Translations under genes and position numbers: made by a program
Part shown: positions 56,308-64,000 of the stretch, piece by piece
Position numbering within the stretch: the first letter of the stretch is position 1
How the letters are laid out: each line of letters opens with the position of its first letter
The notes under the pieces: model-generated
Told to the model about the DNA's origin: nothing
Database searches by the model: none
What the model saw: the letters and a program-made list of their open reading frames with translations, nothing else
Origin: Streptococcus ictaluri 707-05
GTDB lineage: Bacteria; Bacillota; Bacilli; Lactobacillales; Streptococcaceae
Direction: 5' to 3'
DNA: 64,000 nt
Assembly: GCF_000188015.2 (NCBI RefSeq)
Contig: NZ_AEUX02000002.1
Span: 26,669 to 90,668, forward strand

Positions 56308-56449
56308 GGCCACTGAAGAGGTGGCGAAACCAACTAGTAAGAGCACTGTAGAAGAAATCAAACGCTATTTAACAAGTCAAGGGATTGATTTTAGTGGTAA
56401 GACATTGAAATCAGATTTACTTGCACTAGCAGGCGTTGAAGAGGTATAG
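56300..56449 (+). CDS. HeH/LEM-type C-terminal extension, +1 frame to the capsid gene
   Basis: An open frame without its own start codon or ribosome site continues over the capsid stop: PHKATEEVAKPTSKSTVEEI, then KRYLTSQGIDFSGKTLKSDL, ending at TAG 56447-56449. The motif is a HeH/LEM-like helix-extended loop-helix. It joins the capsid after CCC TCA TAA by a +1 slip or by removing one C. Either programmed frameshifting or a C overcall. Confidence 0.6.
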   Translation, partial: PHKATEEVAKPTSKSTVEEIKRYLTSQGIDFSGKTLKSDLLALAGVEEV

Positions 56450-56451
56450 CT

Positions 56452-56754
56452 ATGGCTGTATCGAAAGAATTATTGGACAGTGTAAAACTCTATTGTAAAA
56501 TTGACTTTGATTTTGAAGATGACATCATCGAAGAAATGATTAAATCGGCACAGGAACAAATCTGTTTTGCAATAGAAGATGGCTCAACCGCAGACACGTT
56601 TAAGGATAGTGCTAAATTTGCTTTAGCCGTCAAAAAACAAGTCAAGGAAGAGTACGAACACCGTGGTTTGTCTGCGGATAGTATGCGCTATCCGTTGGCA
56701 AATGGTGTATTAAACATTATCCATCAATTAAGACTGAGGGGTGATGAATCGTGA
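56452..56754 (+). CDS. Head-tail connector (HK97 gp6-like)
   Basis: 100 residues, helical: LLDSVKLYCKIDFDFEDDII and ALAVKKQVKEEYEHRG match the DNA-packaging/gp6-like adaptor. It forms the ring below the portal. Overlaps the next gene by four bases. Confidence 0.85.
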   Translation: MAVSKELLDSVKLYCKIDFDFEDDIIEEMIKSAQEQICFAIEDGSTADTFKDSAKFALAVKKQVKEEYEHRGLSADSMRYPLANGVLNIIHQLRLRGDES

Positions 56755-57098
56755 TTACACGCAAAATGAACACAAGAATCACTATCTTTAGTCAATCTGG
56801 CGGGCAGAATGAAGACGGAGAGGTTTTCTCTGCGATTAGAAAAGACGTCTATACATGTTGGGCAGAGGTGTTAAAAACTCAATTAAGAGATTTTAACTAT
56901 CAATCAAAGTATCAAAATGCTAGCAACCTACCTACCAACAAAGATACTAAGGTCTTTTTGATTAGGTATAATCCTAAGTTATCTATCGATAACACGATGT
57001 TTGTTGAATTCAACAAACGTATCTATAAGATAGATAAAATCGAATCTGACGAGTCTGGAAAGGACATTACTATGATAAGTGGGGTGAGTCTATCATGA
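56751..57098 (+). CDS. Head-tail joining protein (stopper)
   Basis: 115 residues starting with GTG: TRKMNTRITIFSQSGGQNEDGEV and CWAEVLKTQLRDF, as in the SPP1 gp16/head-tail adaptor family. It closes the head after packaging. Coupled to both neighbours. Confidence 0.85.
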   Translation: MITRKMNTRITIFSQSGGQNEDGEVFSAIRKDVYTCWAEVLKTQLRDFNYQSKYQNASNLPTNKDTKVFLIRYNPKLSIDNTMFVEFNKRIYKIDKIESDESGKDITMISGVSLS

Positions 57099-57472
57099 CA
57101 AAGGGTTTAGATGAAATTTTAGCCAATCTCACGAAGCTTGAAGCAAAAGCCCCAAAAACTGCAAAAGCAGCAGTCACTGAGGTTGCCGAAGAATTTGAAA
57201 AAGCACTCAAAGCCAACACCCCTGTTTATGAGATTGAAACAGATGAACGACTGCAAGAAGATACTGTTATCAGTGGTTTTAAAGGTGCTAATGTTGGAAT
57301 TGTATCCAAGGGAATTGGTTATGGCAAAGCTACTGGTTGGCGCGCTCATTATCCTAACGGTGGCACGATTTATCAACGTGGCCAAGACTTTAAGGAAAAA
57401 ACAATCAATCAGATGACACCACGAGCTCGAGAAATCTATGCAGCAAAAGTTAAGGAGGGACTAGGACTTTGA
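57095..57472 (+). CDS. HK97 gp10-like tail component
   Basis: 125 residues; LDEILANLTKLEAKAPKTAK and a central YPNGGTIYQRGQDF fit the HK97 gp10 family. It likely acts in neck or tail-tube completion. Ends overlapping the next gene. Confidence 0.83.
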   Translation: MTKGLDEILANLTKLEAKAPKTAKAAVTEVAEEFEKALKANTPVYEIETDERLQEDTVISGFKGANVGIVSKGIGYGKATGWRAHYPNGGTIYQRGQDFKEKTINQMTPRAREIYAAKVKEGLGL

Positions 57473-57894
57473 TAGCCGAAACAGAAGCTTATAAATTATT
57501 AAGTAAAGATAAGACACTAAATGAGCTTATGGATAGGCTTAGAGGTGGTCTTTTTAAAAATGGATTTAAGCAAGGGATATTTACCTATGATATCCCAGAT
57601 AATCCAATCGACTTACGTAAGATAGATTTAGCGCCTTTTATGCGAATCAACACGACATTAGACGGCCCTGTTGATTATGCAGATGATGAGATGCTTTGTA
57701 ACGAGCAACGGATCACAATTAATTTTTGGTGTAAAACAGCGTCAGAATCTGACCAGATTGCAAAATGTATAGATAATATTTTAAAAAAAGGCGGGTTTGA
57801 AAGATATACCGCTAATGAAAAACCAAGATATAAAGATAGCGATATTGACTTACTGATGAATGTGAGGAAATACCGCTATTTTGATTTTTATTAA
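57469..57894 (+). CDS. Minor tail/tail-terminator protein (DUF806-like)
   Basis: 141 residues, TTG start: MIAETEAYKLLSKDK and YDIPDNPIDLRKIDLAPFMR. It sits just before the tail tube gene, where the tail terminator is expected. Confidence 0.75.
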   Translation: MIAETEAYKLLSKDKTLNELMDRLRGGLFKNGFKQGIFTYDIPDNPIDLRKIDLAPFMRINTTLDGPVDYADDEMLCNEQRITINFWCKTASESDQIAKCIDNILKKGGFERYTANEKPRYKDSDIDLLMNVRKYRYFDFY

Positions 57895-57912
57895 AGAAAA
57901 AGGAGCTAATAG

Positions 57913-58458
57913 ATGGGAAAAGTAAAATTTGGACTACGTGATTTTGAATATGGGGTAGTTGATGACAAAGATAAAGCAAAAACAACCAAAAAATTACCTG
58001 GCATGAAATCAGCAAAACTCGACATTACTAATGAATTGGTTACTGTTTCGGCAGATGATGGCCCATACGTAGTTTTGTCTGGTGGAATCACTGAAACAAA
58101 ACTTGAAATTGAGGTGTTAGACTTGACGTCTGATGCACGCAAAGATTTCTTTGGGATCACCGTAGAAAACGGGATTGAGAAGTACAATAAATCACTCACG
58201 CCAAAAGATGTGGCTTGTATGTTCCGCACAAGCGACGAAAACGGAAAAGCAATTTGGGTTGGACTACTTAAAGGTAAATTTAATATTCCTGGAATGGAAG
58301 CACAAACCAAGGAGGGGGCACCAGATCCTAAAACTGATACTGTAACGGGTAACTTTGTGGCTCGCGGCGAAGACGGTGATGTTATCGTTATCGGTCGCGA
58401 AGATGCAAGCGATTTTAGTTTAGAAACATTCAAAGGAATGGTATTCCCAAAGTCGTAG
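57913..58458 (+). CDS. Major tail protein
   Basis: 181 residues (phi13-type tail tube): VKFGLRDFEYGVVDDKDKAK and KGKFNIPGMEAQTKEGAPD. AAAAAGGAG upstream. A GGAAGACCATC/GATGGTCTTCC hairpin follows the stop. Confidence 0.9.
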   Translation: MGKVKFGLRDFEYGVVDDKDKAKTTKKLPGMKSAKLDITNELVTVSADDGPYVVLSGGITETKLEIEVLDLTSDARKDFFGITVENGIEKYNKSLTPKDVACMFRTSDENGKAIWVGLLKGKFNIPGMEAQTKEGAPDPKTDTVTGNFVARGEDGDVIVIGREDASDFSLETFKGMVFPKS

Positions 58459-58459
58459 T

Positions 58460-58489
58460 GGAAGACCATCGAAGTTCTGATGGTCTTCC
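58460..58489 (+). terminator. Hairpin after the major tail protein gene
   Basis: GGAAGACCATC (58460-58470) and GATGGTCTTCC (58479-58489) form a perfect 11-bp stem with an 8-nt loop but no T run. Probably an attenuator or 3' stabiliser keeping tail-tube mRNA in excess over the downstream genes. Confidence 0.55.
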
Positions 58490-58565
58490 CGATAGTCGCC
58501 ATGGACATGAAGTTGTTTAAGGTTAGATTTTAAATCCAACCTTTTATTTTTGATAAGGAGTAGAT

Positions 58566-58892
58566 ATGTACGAAATTACCCTAAAAAAAGGCGGAGTTGA
58601 CAAGACTTTTGCGAAGGATTTTATCAATGTCGAAGATAATTTGCTAGCAGTCGAACACCAAGTTAGGCAAAGTGCTGTGTTTAATGACGAGAAAAGACGC
58701 TTAGATTCTAAAGCGCATAGAAAACTTAACGAATCTTACTTGCAAATGTTCGTTGATATGTACGCCGGTCAGTTTACCGTTGATGATTTAAAGCAATCTG
58801 AGATGACTGTTTTAAATATTTTAAACAATCTATACATTGACGCGCTCGGAGGAGAAGAAGAGGAAGGCGAAACCGAAAAAAAGGAACAATAA
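58566..58892 (+). CDS. Tail assembly chaperone gpG-like
   Basis: 108 residues ending in an acidic Glu-rich tail (GGEEEEGETEKKEQ). Located between tail tube and tape measure, it is the short form of the gpG/gpGT pair that guides tail assembly around the tape measure. Confidence 0.85.
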   Translation: MYEITLKKGGVDKTFAKDFINVEDNLLAVEHQVRQSAVFNDEKRRLDSKAHRKLNESYLQMFVDMYAGQFTVDDLKQSEMTVLNILNNLYIDALGGEEEEGETEKKEQ

Positions 58893-59089
58893 CCCCTCAA
58901 GAAGCCAAAGATAATTTGCTGATGTGGGTACAAAGTCTATTAAAGAATGGCTATACGATTTTAGATATAAAAAAAATGCGTTTATCTGACATCGAGTTGA
59001 TGGTTCAAGCGCTAGAAATTGAAACTGTCGAAAAAGAAGAAGTGATTGAAACGACCTTGGACAAGGCATTCCCATTTCTTTTCGGCTAG
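58566..59089 (+). CDS. Tail assembly chaperone gpGT-like, by -1 frameshift
   Basis: At A-AAA-AAG (58877-58883) a -1 slip before the gpG stop joins it to GTITPQEAKDNLLMWVQSLL and on to KAFPFLFG, ending at TAG 59087-59089. The heptamer is a canonical slippery site, and the downstream frame has no start of its own. This is the classic lambda G/GT arrangement. Confidence 0.85.
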
Positions 59090-59101
59090 AAAGGAGACTA
59101 A

Positions 59102-62100
59102 ATGGGGAATATAGGTGATTTAGTAGCAACAGCAACGCTTGATATTGCGCCTTTTATGTCAAACACAAGAAACCTAAAAACCTACATGAAAGGCTTAGAT
59201 AACTCGTTAAAAGCAGTTGAAAAAAGCTTCCAAGGTCATGGCGGGCGAATTAAAGGGCTTAAAGCAGTCTATGCTGAGACGGGTAGTGCATTAAAAGGTT
59301 ACCAAGAATTACTAAAAACTCAGTCGCAAAAATATAGTGAATTAAAAAAAGAAATAGGTGACGTTAACAACGCTACCGCTGAGCAAAAACAAAAACTAAT
59401 CAGCGCAAAGTCAGCTATGTTGGAAACCGCCGCGCAAGTCACGGAATTGCAAAACAGATTACGAGCTTTAGCTACAGAAACTAGTGTCTTTACTCGCTTT
59501 GGTAAAGCCGCTGAAAGAGTTGGCGGTAAGATGAAGTCATTTGGCGATTCGGTAGCTGGAGTTGGTGCTGCATTTACAAGAGGAGTTACAGCTCCAATTG
59601 TTGCGGGCGCAGGGTATGCGATTAAAGCAGCTGTTGACTATGAGTCTGCGTTCGCTGGTGTGAAAAAGACGGTTGATGAAACGGCGACAGTATCTTATGC
59701 GAAGCTATCACAGGGTATTAGACAAATGGCCAAAGAGTTGCCAGCTAGTGCGGTAGAAATCGCTCATGTCGCGGAAGCAGCAGGACAATTAGGAGTTAAA
59801 ACAGGAGACATCCTTAGCTTCTCTCGTACAATGATTGATTTAGGAGAATCTACCAATCTATCCGCAGAAGAAGCGGCGACATCTATTGCTAAAATTGCAA
59901 ATATTACAGGACTAGCATCATCTGAGTATTCGCGTTTTGGTAGTGCTGTCGTAGCGTTAGGTAATAACTTTGCAACAACCGAAAGAGATATTGTTGCAAT
60001 GACTAATCGCATCGCTGCATCTGGTAAGCTTGCAGGACTGACTAACCAAGAAATGTTAGCGTTGGCGACAGCTATGTCAAGTGTTGGTATCGAAGCAGAA
60101 GCTGGTGGTACGGCAATGACTCAATCTTTATCGGCTATTGAGCGTGCAGTCTCAGCTGGCGGTGAAGATTTAACCAAATTTGCGCAGATCGCTAATATGT
60201 CATCCGCTGATTTTGCTAGGGCATGGAAAGAAAAACCAATCGTTGCTTTGCAAGAATTTATCAAAGGCCTTGGACAATTAGATAAAAAAGGAGAGAGTGC
60301 TACAAAAGTTTTAGACGACTTAGGTCTAAGCGGTGTCCGTCAATCTAACATGCTTAAATCTTTAGGCTTGGCATCTGAGACTTTAGGCAAGGCTCTAGAT
60401 ACCTCAAACAAAGCTTGGCAAGAAAACACAGCGTTGACTGACGAAGCTAACAAACGTTATGAGACGACAGAATCTAAGCTTAAAATGCTTAAAAACGAAA
60501 TCAACGATGTAGCCATTGAATTTGGTGGCCCTTTGGTTGACGCTCTAAGAAATGGGCTCGAAGCAGGAAAACCATTTATTCAAATGGCGGCTGACTTAGC
60601 CAAAAAATTCAACTCGCTTGATAAGGAACAACAACAGCAAATTATCAAGTGGGGACTTATTGCAGTCGCTGCTGGTCCAGCTTTATCTATCTTTGGCAAA
60701 GGTGTTGGCATTGTTGGTAGCACTATTCAAGGCCTTGGAAAAATGAGTCAAGGCTTAGGGGCTTTGTCTGGTTGGCTACGCACGTTTAAAGCCGGTGCCG
60801 TAGCAGCAAGCGCTGGAGCTGAAGCTGCTGCAACCTCTATGGGTGGCATGGCTGGGGCAGTTGCCTTATTAAGCAGTCCGGTAACATGGGGAGTTTTACT
60901 CGGTGGTGCCGCTGTTATTGGTATTGGTTTGATTGCGGATAGCATTTATAAAGCCCATAAGCGTACAGAAGAGTGGGGGACTGCTGTTTCTCAGACGGAA
61001 GCTGTTGCTTTGAGCAACTTTAAGAAAAAAGTCGATGAGACAAATAATTCTTTGCAAATGTTCGAAGCTGGCGCAGGAAGTGTTAAAAAAGTGACTGAAG
61101 CTTTTGATGACTTGGTGGCTAGCATTGAAAAATTAGCGAATGATAAGCTACAAAAAGATATTGATGCGGCTAAAAAACTCGGGTTTTCTGATAGATTTAT
61201 CAATAATCTTAAATCTAAAACTGCCTCAGTGGTCAATAACGTCGAAGCTATGAATACCCAGATAAAAGCTATTATGGAAAGACATAATGGCGACATGAGT
61301 AAGCTTTCTGCGACAGAAAAAGAGTTGGTGTTAAGAAATCAAAGAGAAATGATTAGTACACAGCTTGATTTGATGAAGTTTTCTGCATCAGAAAAGAAAG
61401 CTTTAACAGCTGCGCTTAACAATGATTTAGATGCTCTTAATGCTAGACAACTTGAAAAAGTATCTGAAAATACAGTCAAAATGCTTGATAAAGAAAATTC
61501 GGCATATAAGACAAAAAAAGCAGAACTAAAAGAATTTCTAAAAAAATTCGGAAGTGACACTAGCAAACTCAGCGCACAGGAGCTTGAGGATAGACAGGAA
61601 GTTTTAAACAAACTCACTGAACTAAACATGCAGCACAATCTAAAGGCTAAAGCTTTAAGTGATCAGTATCTCGCCATTCAAAGAGAACGCGTCCAGAGAT
61701 TGAAAGAATCTGGTAAGAGCCAAGAAGAAATCCACCAAGGGATCAGCCAAATGGCATCTGATATGGCTCAAAAGTTAGGAATCAGTTATGATGACGCTTA
61801 TCGCAAACTGGCTTACTATACCGAAAAATCTGGCGAAACATTAAAAGTTTTATCACGCAATACCGCGAACGCTACAGCAGAAGTAGCGGCTGCTAATGCT
61901 CAATGGGATAGTCTCTTTACTAGCGATAATCCACAACAAAGCCTAAATGAATTGTTATCAACAGCCGAGGGCTGGAATAGCTTTGAAATCATGGTAAAAA
62001 ATGCTGATGTCGAGCCAACAGGTCGAGCGGCGCTAGCTGAAATGCTAGTAGCTGGCGGGCAATGGCAAAATATGACTCTTGAGCAGAAAAAATTAGTTGT

Positions 62101-63028
62101 CGATGGGCAACAGGCTATGATTGAAATTTTTGATAGCAAAGGATTATTAGCGCAGTGGCAAGCACTGACACCAGAAGAAAAAGTTTTGTTGGCGAAAAAC
62201 CTAACACAAGAACCAACCTTGTCCGCACAACAAGCCCTTGACAGCGTCAAGCAAACAGTACCTGCTGATGTGAATGCTACGGACAAAACAGCAGGCGATA
62301 CTCAGTCGGCGCAAAGTAAGATTGATAACGTCAAGCAGAAAGCACCGGCTGATGTGAAGGCATCGGATAAGACTGGGCCAGATGTTGCGAGTGCTAACAG
62401 AGCTGTTAATAGCCCTAAGCAAAACAGTCCCGCTGTTATTAGGGCTCAAGATGACGCAAGTAGTGTTGCAGAAGGTGTAATAGGGTCACTTGCTAGAATT
62501 CCTAGCAGTGTTACGACAACTATTTTTACGGTAGTAAAAAAACTTTTCACGAGAAATGAAGAGGGAACTAACTTTCACCCTGGTGGTCTAGCTATGGTCA
62601 ATGACCAGAAAGGGCCGCTATACAGAGAGTTGGTTACCTTACCAACTGGAGAATCATTTGTCCCAAGTGGTCGAAACGTTATCCTCCCTCTGCCAAGAGG
62701 GTCGAAAGTCTTAAAGGCCAGTCGCACGAAACAATTATTCCCGCATTATGCAAACGGAATAGGTTTTAATGATACAAAAATTGCTAGTTTAACAACTCGC
62801 CTTAAATCTGTGCAAGATAAAGGGACTGTAGTCGTTAACGCTGACCCGCAAATAGCAGAATTGATTAAACTACTTAAAGACAGAGATGACAGAAATATCA
62901 CAAACAACTACACGTTGAACGCTACAAACAGAAGCAACTCTGATGATATGTTTAGTCAGGAAAATATGAGGCGTCTCCTCAGAGAGCTTGCATATTATAT
63001 AAACGGAGAGGAAGGGAGGTTGGCTTAA
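59102..63028 (+). CDS. Tail tape measure protein
   Basis: 1308 residues, setting tail length. N-terminal coiled coil (residues about 20-140), phage TMP core repeat (ESAFAGVKKTVDETATVSYA, ATAMSSVGIEAEAGGTAMTQ), glycine/alanine-rich membrane segments near residues 560-620, and a C-terminal LPRGSKVLKASRTKQLFPHY. By the rule of about 0.15 nm per residue the tail would be near 200 nm. Confidence 0.94.
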   Translation: MGNIGDLVATATLDIAPFMSNTRNLKTYMKGLDNSLKAVEKSFQGHGGRIKGLKAVYAETGSALKGYQELLKTQSQKYSELKKEIGDVNNATAEQKQKLISAKSAMLETAAQVTELQNRLRALATETSVFTRFGKAAERVGGKMKSFGDSVAGVGAAFTRGVTAPIVAGAGYAIKAAVDYESAFAGVKKTVDETATVSYAKLSQGIRQMAKELPASAVEIAHVAEAAGQLGVKTGDILSFSRTMIDLGESTNLSAEEAATSIAKIANITGLASSEYSRFGSAVVALGNNFATTERDIVAMTNRIAASGKLAGLTNQEMLALATAMSSVGIEAEAGGTAMTQSLSAIERAVSAGGEDLTKFAQIANMSSADFARAWKEKPIVALQEFIKGLGQLDKKGESATKVLDDLGLSGVRQSNMLKSLGLASETLGKALDTSNKAWQENTALTDEANKRYETTESKLKMLKNEINDVAIEFGGPLVDALRNGLEAGKPFIQMAADLAKKFNSLDKEQQQQIIKWGLIAVAAGPALSIFGKGVGIVGSTIQGLGKMSQGLGALSGWLRTFKAGAVAASAGAEAAATSMGGMAGAVALLSSPVTWGVLLGGAAVIGIGLIADSIYKAHKRTEEWGTAVSQTEAVALSNFKKKVDETNNSLQMFEAGAGSVKKVTEAFDDLVASIEKLANDKLQKDIDAAKKLGFSDRFINNLKSKTASVVNNVEAMNTQIKAIMERHNGDMSKLSATEKELVLRNQREMISTQLDLMKFSASEKKALTAALNNDLDALNARQLEKVSENTVKMLDKENSAYKTKKAELKEFLKKFGSDTSKLSAQELEDRQEVLNKLTELNMQHNLKAKALSDQYLAIQRERVQRLKESGKSQEEIHQGISQMASDMAQKLGISYDDAYRKLAYYTEKSGETLKVLSRNTANATAEVAAANAQWDSLFTSDNPQQSLNELLSTAEGWNSFEIMVKNADVEPTGRAALAEMLVAGGQWQNMTLEQKKLVVDGQQAMIEIFDSKGLLAQWQALTPEEKVLLAKNLTQEPTLSAQQALDSVKQTVPADVNATDKTAGDTQSAQSKIDNVKQKAPADVKASDKTGPDVASANRAVNSPKQNSPAVIRAQDDASSVAEGVIGSLARIPSSVTTTIFTVVKKLFTRNEEGTNFHPGGLAMVNDQKGPLYRELVTLPTGESFVPSGRNVILPLPRGSKVLKASRTKQLFPHYANGIGFNDTKIASLTTRLKSVQDKGTVVVNADPQIAELIKLLKDRDDRNITNNYTLNATNRSNSDDMFSQENMRRLLRELAYYINGEEGRLA

Positions 63029-63735
63029 TGCGATACATTGAATTTAATGGCAAAAAAAGTAATAGCTTTGGTCTTTTGCTAGAGCGCGAACGATCTATTA
63101 AGTCAACGAGCAACGATGTCGATTTAATCGAAGTCGATGGTCGCGACGGTGCACTCTTAAAAGACAATGGTCGTTTAAAAGTTATCGAGCAAGACTTCCC
63201 TTTTTCCTTGGTCGGCGATGTGACTGCTAATCAACAAAAAATAAGCGAGTGGTTACACGTCAAAGGTTGGCATGATTTAGTTTTGTCTTGGGACAAGGAC
63301 TATATCTATCGTGCTAGTGTCGTCAATCTTTTTGAGATAGACGAGATTTTAAAACAGTTCGGCAGACTTAAAATTAACTTTTTAATCCACCCTATCAAAT
63401 ACCTAAAAACTGGCAAACAGGAGGTATCTCTTGTCAACGGTGGGACCCTACAAAACCCTGGTAATGTGCAGTCTAAACCAATCCTAAAAATCAAAGGCAC
63501 AGGTAGCGGAGTCTTAAAAATTAATGATTTTGAGACAGGCCTCGAAAACGTGCAAGGTGAGCTAGTCATAGACATGGAGAGGCATCTAGCCTATAAAGAT
63601 GTCCTATCAGCTTGGGATAATATTGTCAGGACAGAACATCACCGCATGCCTTTGTTTGATGTGGGGCAAAATAATATCTCGTGGACTGGTAACTTTACCA
63701 TCACTGCAACACCTAATTGGGGGGTTAAAGTATGA
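63028..63735 (+). CDS. Distal tail protein (Dit)
   Basis: 235 residues; IEFNGKKSNSFGLLLERERS and DLIEVDGRDGALLKDNG match the N-terminal domain of siphovirus Dit. It forms the hub joining tail tube and baseplate. ATG overlaps the tape measure stop (TAATG). Confidence 0.88.
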   Translation: MRYIEFNGKKSNSFGLLLERERSIKSTSNDVDLIEVDGRDGALLKDNGRLKVIEQDFPFSLVGDVTANQQKISEWLHVKGWHDLVLSWDKDYIYRASVVNLFEIDEILKQFGRLKINFLIHPIKYLKTGKQEVSLVNGGTLQNPGNVQSKPILKIKGTGSGVLKINDFETGLENVQGELVIDMERHLAYKDVLSAWDNIVRTEHHRMPLFDVGQNNISWTGNFTITATPNWGVKV

Positions 63736-64000
63736 TACCAGTTTTATACGAGGCCAAAGAGACCAAGTTTAGGACTTTTGGTCTTGGGGAAATTGCAGAC
63801 GCTTACGAGGTTAAAGCTACTCGTGAGCGTAATGGCAATTACTCGCTATATATCAAATATCCACTAGATGGTGTCTTTGCCTCTACTTTTAAAGAGGAGA
63901 TGAAAATCAAGTCTGATGCTGGTCGTAGGACTAAGTGGCAGACTTTTGAGATTAATCGGGTACTACGAAACAGTAAAGATCACATAGTCGTATAACTTCG
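63732..64000 (+). CDS. Tail-associated endopeptidase/lysin (Tal), N-terminal fragment
   Basis: Only about 85 residues (MIPVLYEAKETKFRTFGLGE...) of a protein usually above 500 residues. The apparent stop TAA at 63993-63995 lies inside sequence identical to the start of the 454 linker (63988-64000), so it is not a natural end. Tal acts at the tail tip and helps open the cell wall. Confidence 0.75.
63988..64000. other. Start of a second 454 paired-end linker copy
   Basis: The last 13 bases TCGTATAACTTCG equal the first 13 of the Titanium linker whose main copy lies at 47605-47644, and they interrupt the Tal gene. Probably a contig end or unresolved mate junction. Confidence 0.8.

Larger units (their letters stand above)
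33485..64000. mobile_element. Temperate siphophage prophage (left end to window edge)
   Basis: From the attL in tRNA-Arg rightward: integrase, repressor, early small genes, Sfi21-type replication genes, origin-like spacer, late regulator, structured RNA, HNH, terminases, HK97-type head genes and siphovirus tail genes to Tal. The right end, lysis genes and any toxin genes lie beyond the window. The exact attL core is not determinable without attR or the empty site. Confidence 0.95.

Noticed and set aside
1..64000. CRISPR arrays, insertion sequences and rRNA genes
   Set aside because: No regularly spaced repeats, transposase genes with terminal inverted repeats, or rRNA-like sequence were seen.

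Overview
The window is a low-GC Firmicute chromosome segment carrying a prophage. The host is best read as a pyogenic-group Streptococcus (S. pyogenes, S. dysgalactiae or S. canis type). The grounds are an AdcA zinc-binding lipoprotein fused to a ZinT domain, a RofA/Mga-like regulator, the ftsE-ftsX and rapZ-yvcK-whiA clusters, a nearby AdcR-like operator, strong AAGGAG ribosome sites and many TGnTATAAT extended -10 promoters. The sequence alone does not settle the species.

Host part (1-33.5 kb). In order: the frameshifted tail of a secreted or surface protein; a HAD remnant; a RofA/Mga-like regulator; an ICMT-like membrane protein; class III FBPase; queG; prfB with its programmed +1 frameshift; ftsEX; an MBL hydrolase; dinG; an aspartate-type aminotransferase and asnS; a nucleoside hydrolase; rapZ-yvcK-whiA; a C69 dipeptidase; a zinc-linked group (adcA, a small lipoprotein, type B L31); agaS; a DHH phosphoesterase; a GNAT; a GST; adenosine deaminase; flavodoxin; chorismate mutase; a CLC channel; a DUF2127-like protein; rplS; a beta/alpha-barrel pseudogene; and tRNA-Arg(CCT). 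Several genes are broken (queG, adcA, lipoprotein, agaS, GST, add, barrel). Some breaks are nonsense changes or deletions. Others are one-base homopolymer differences that may be sequencing errors.

Prophage (33.5 kb to the window end). A tyrosine integrase next to tRNA-Arg marks the left end. A leftward lysogeny block (integrase, HIRAN protein, CI-like S24 repressor) faces a rightward early operon across a palindromic operator. From 36.3 to 39.5 kb small rightward genes alternate with five leftward single genes, each with its own TATAAT box. The replication module (RecA-like NTPase, DEAD/H helicase, DUF669, PrimPol, D5-type primase/helicase) has the gene order of the Sfi21-type streptococcal phage module. 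It is followed by an AT-rich, repeat-filled spacer that looks like the phage origin. An ArpU/DUF1492-like late regulator, a 25-bp direct repeat and about 460 nt of strongly structured non-coding DNA come next. Then follow HNH, terS, terL, portal, ClpP protease, HK97 capsid, connectors, tail tube, gpG/gpGT frameshift pair, tape measure, Dit and the start of Tal: a cos-type siphovirus.

Two points deserve attention. (1) The non-coding block at about 49.09-49.55 kb holds two tRNA-like acceptor/T-arm minihelices, several long stems, a possible pseudoknot and its own terminator; it looks like an ornate phage RNA. (2) The assembly contains loxP-type 454 paired-end linker sequence at 47605-47644, and the first 13 bases of the same linker end the window at 63988-64000. 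Nearby gene breaks, and homopolymer frameshifts elsewhere, should therefore be treated as possible artefacts.
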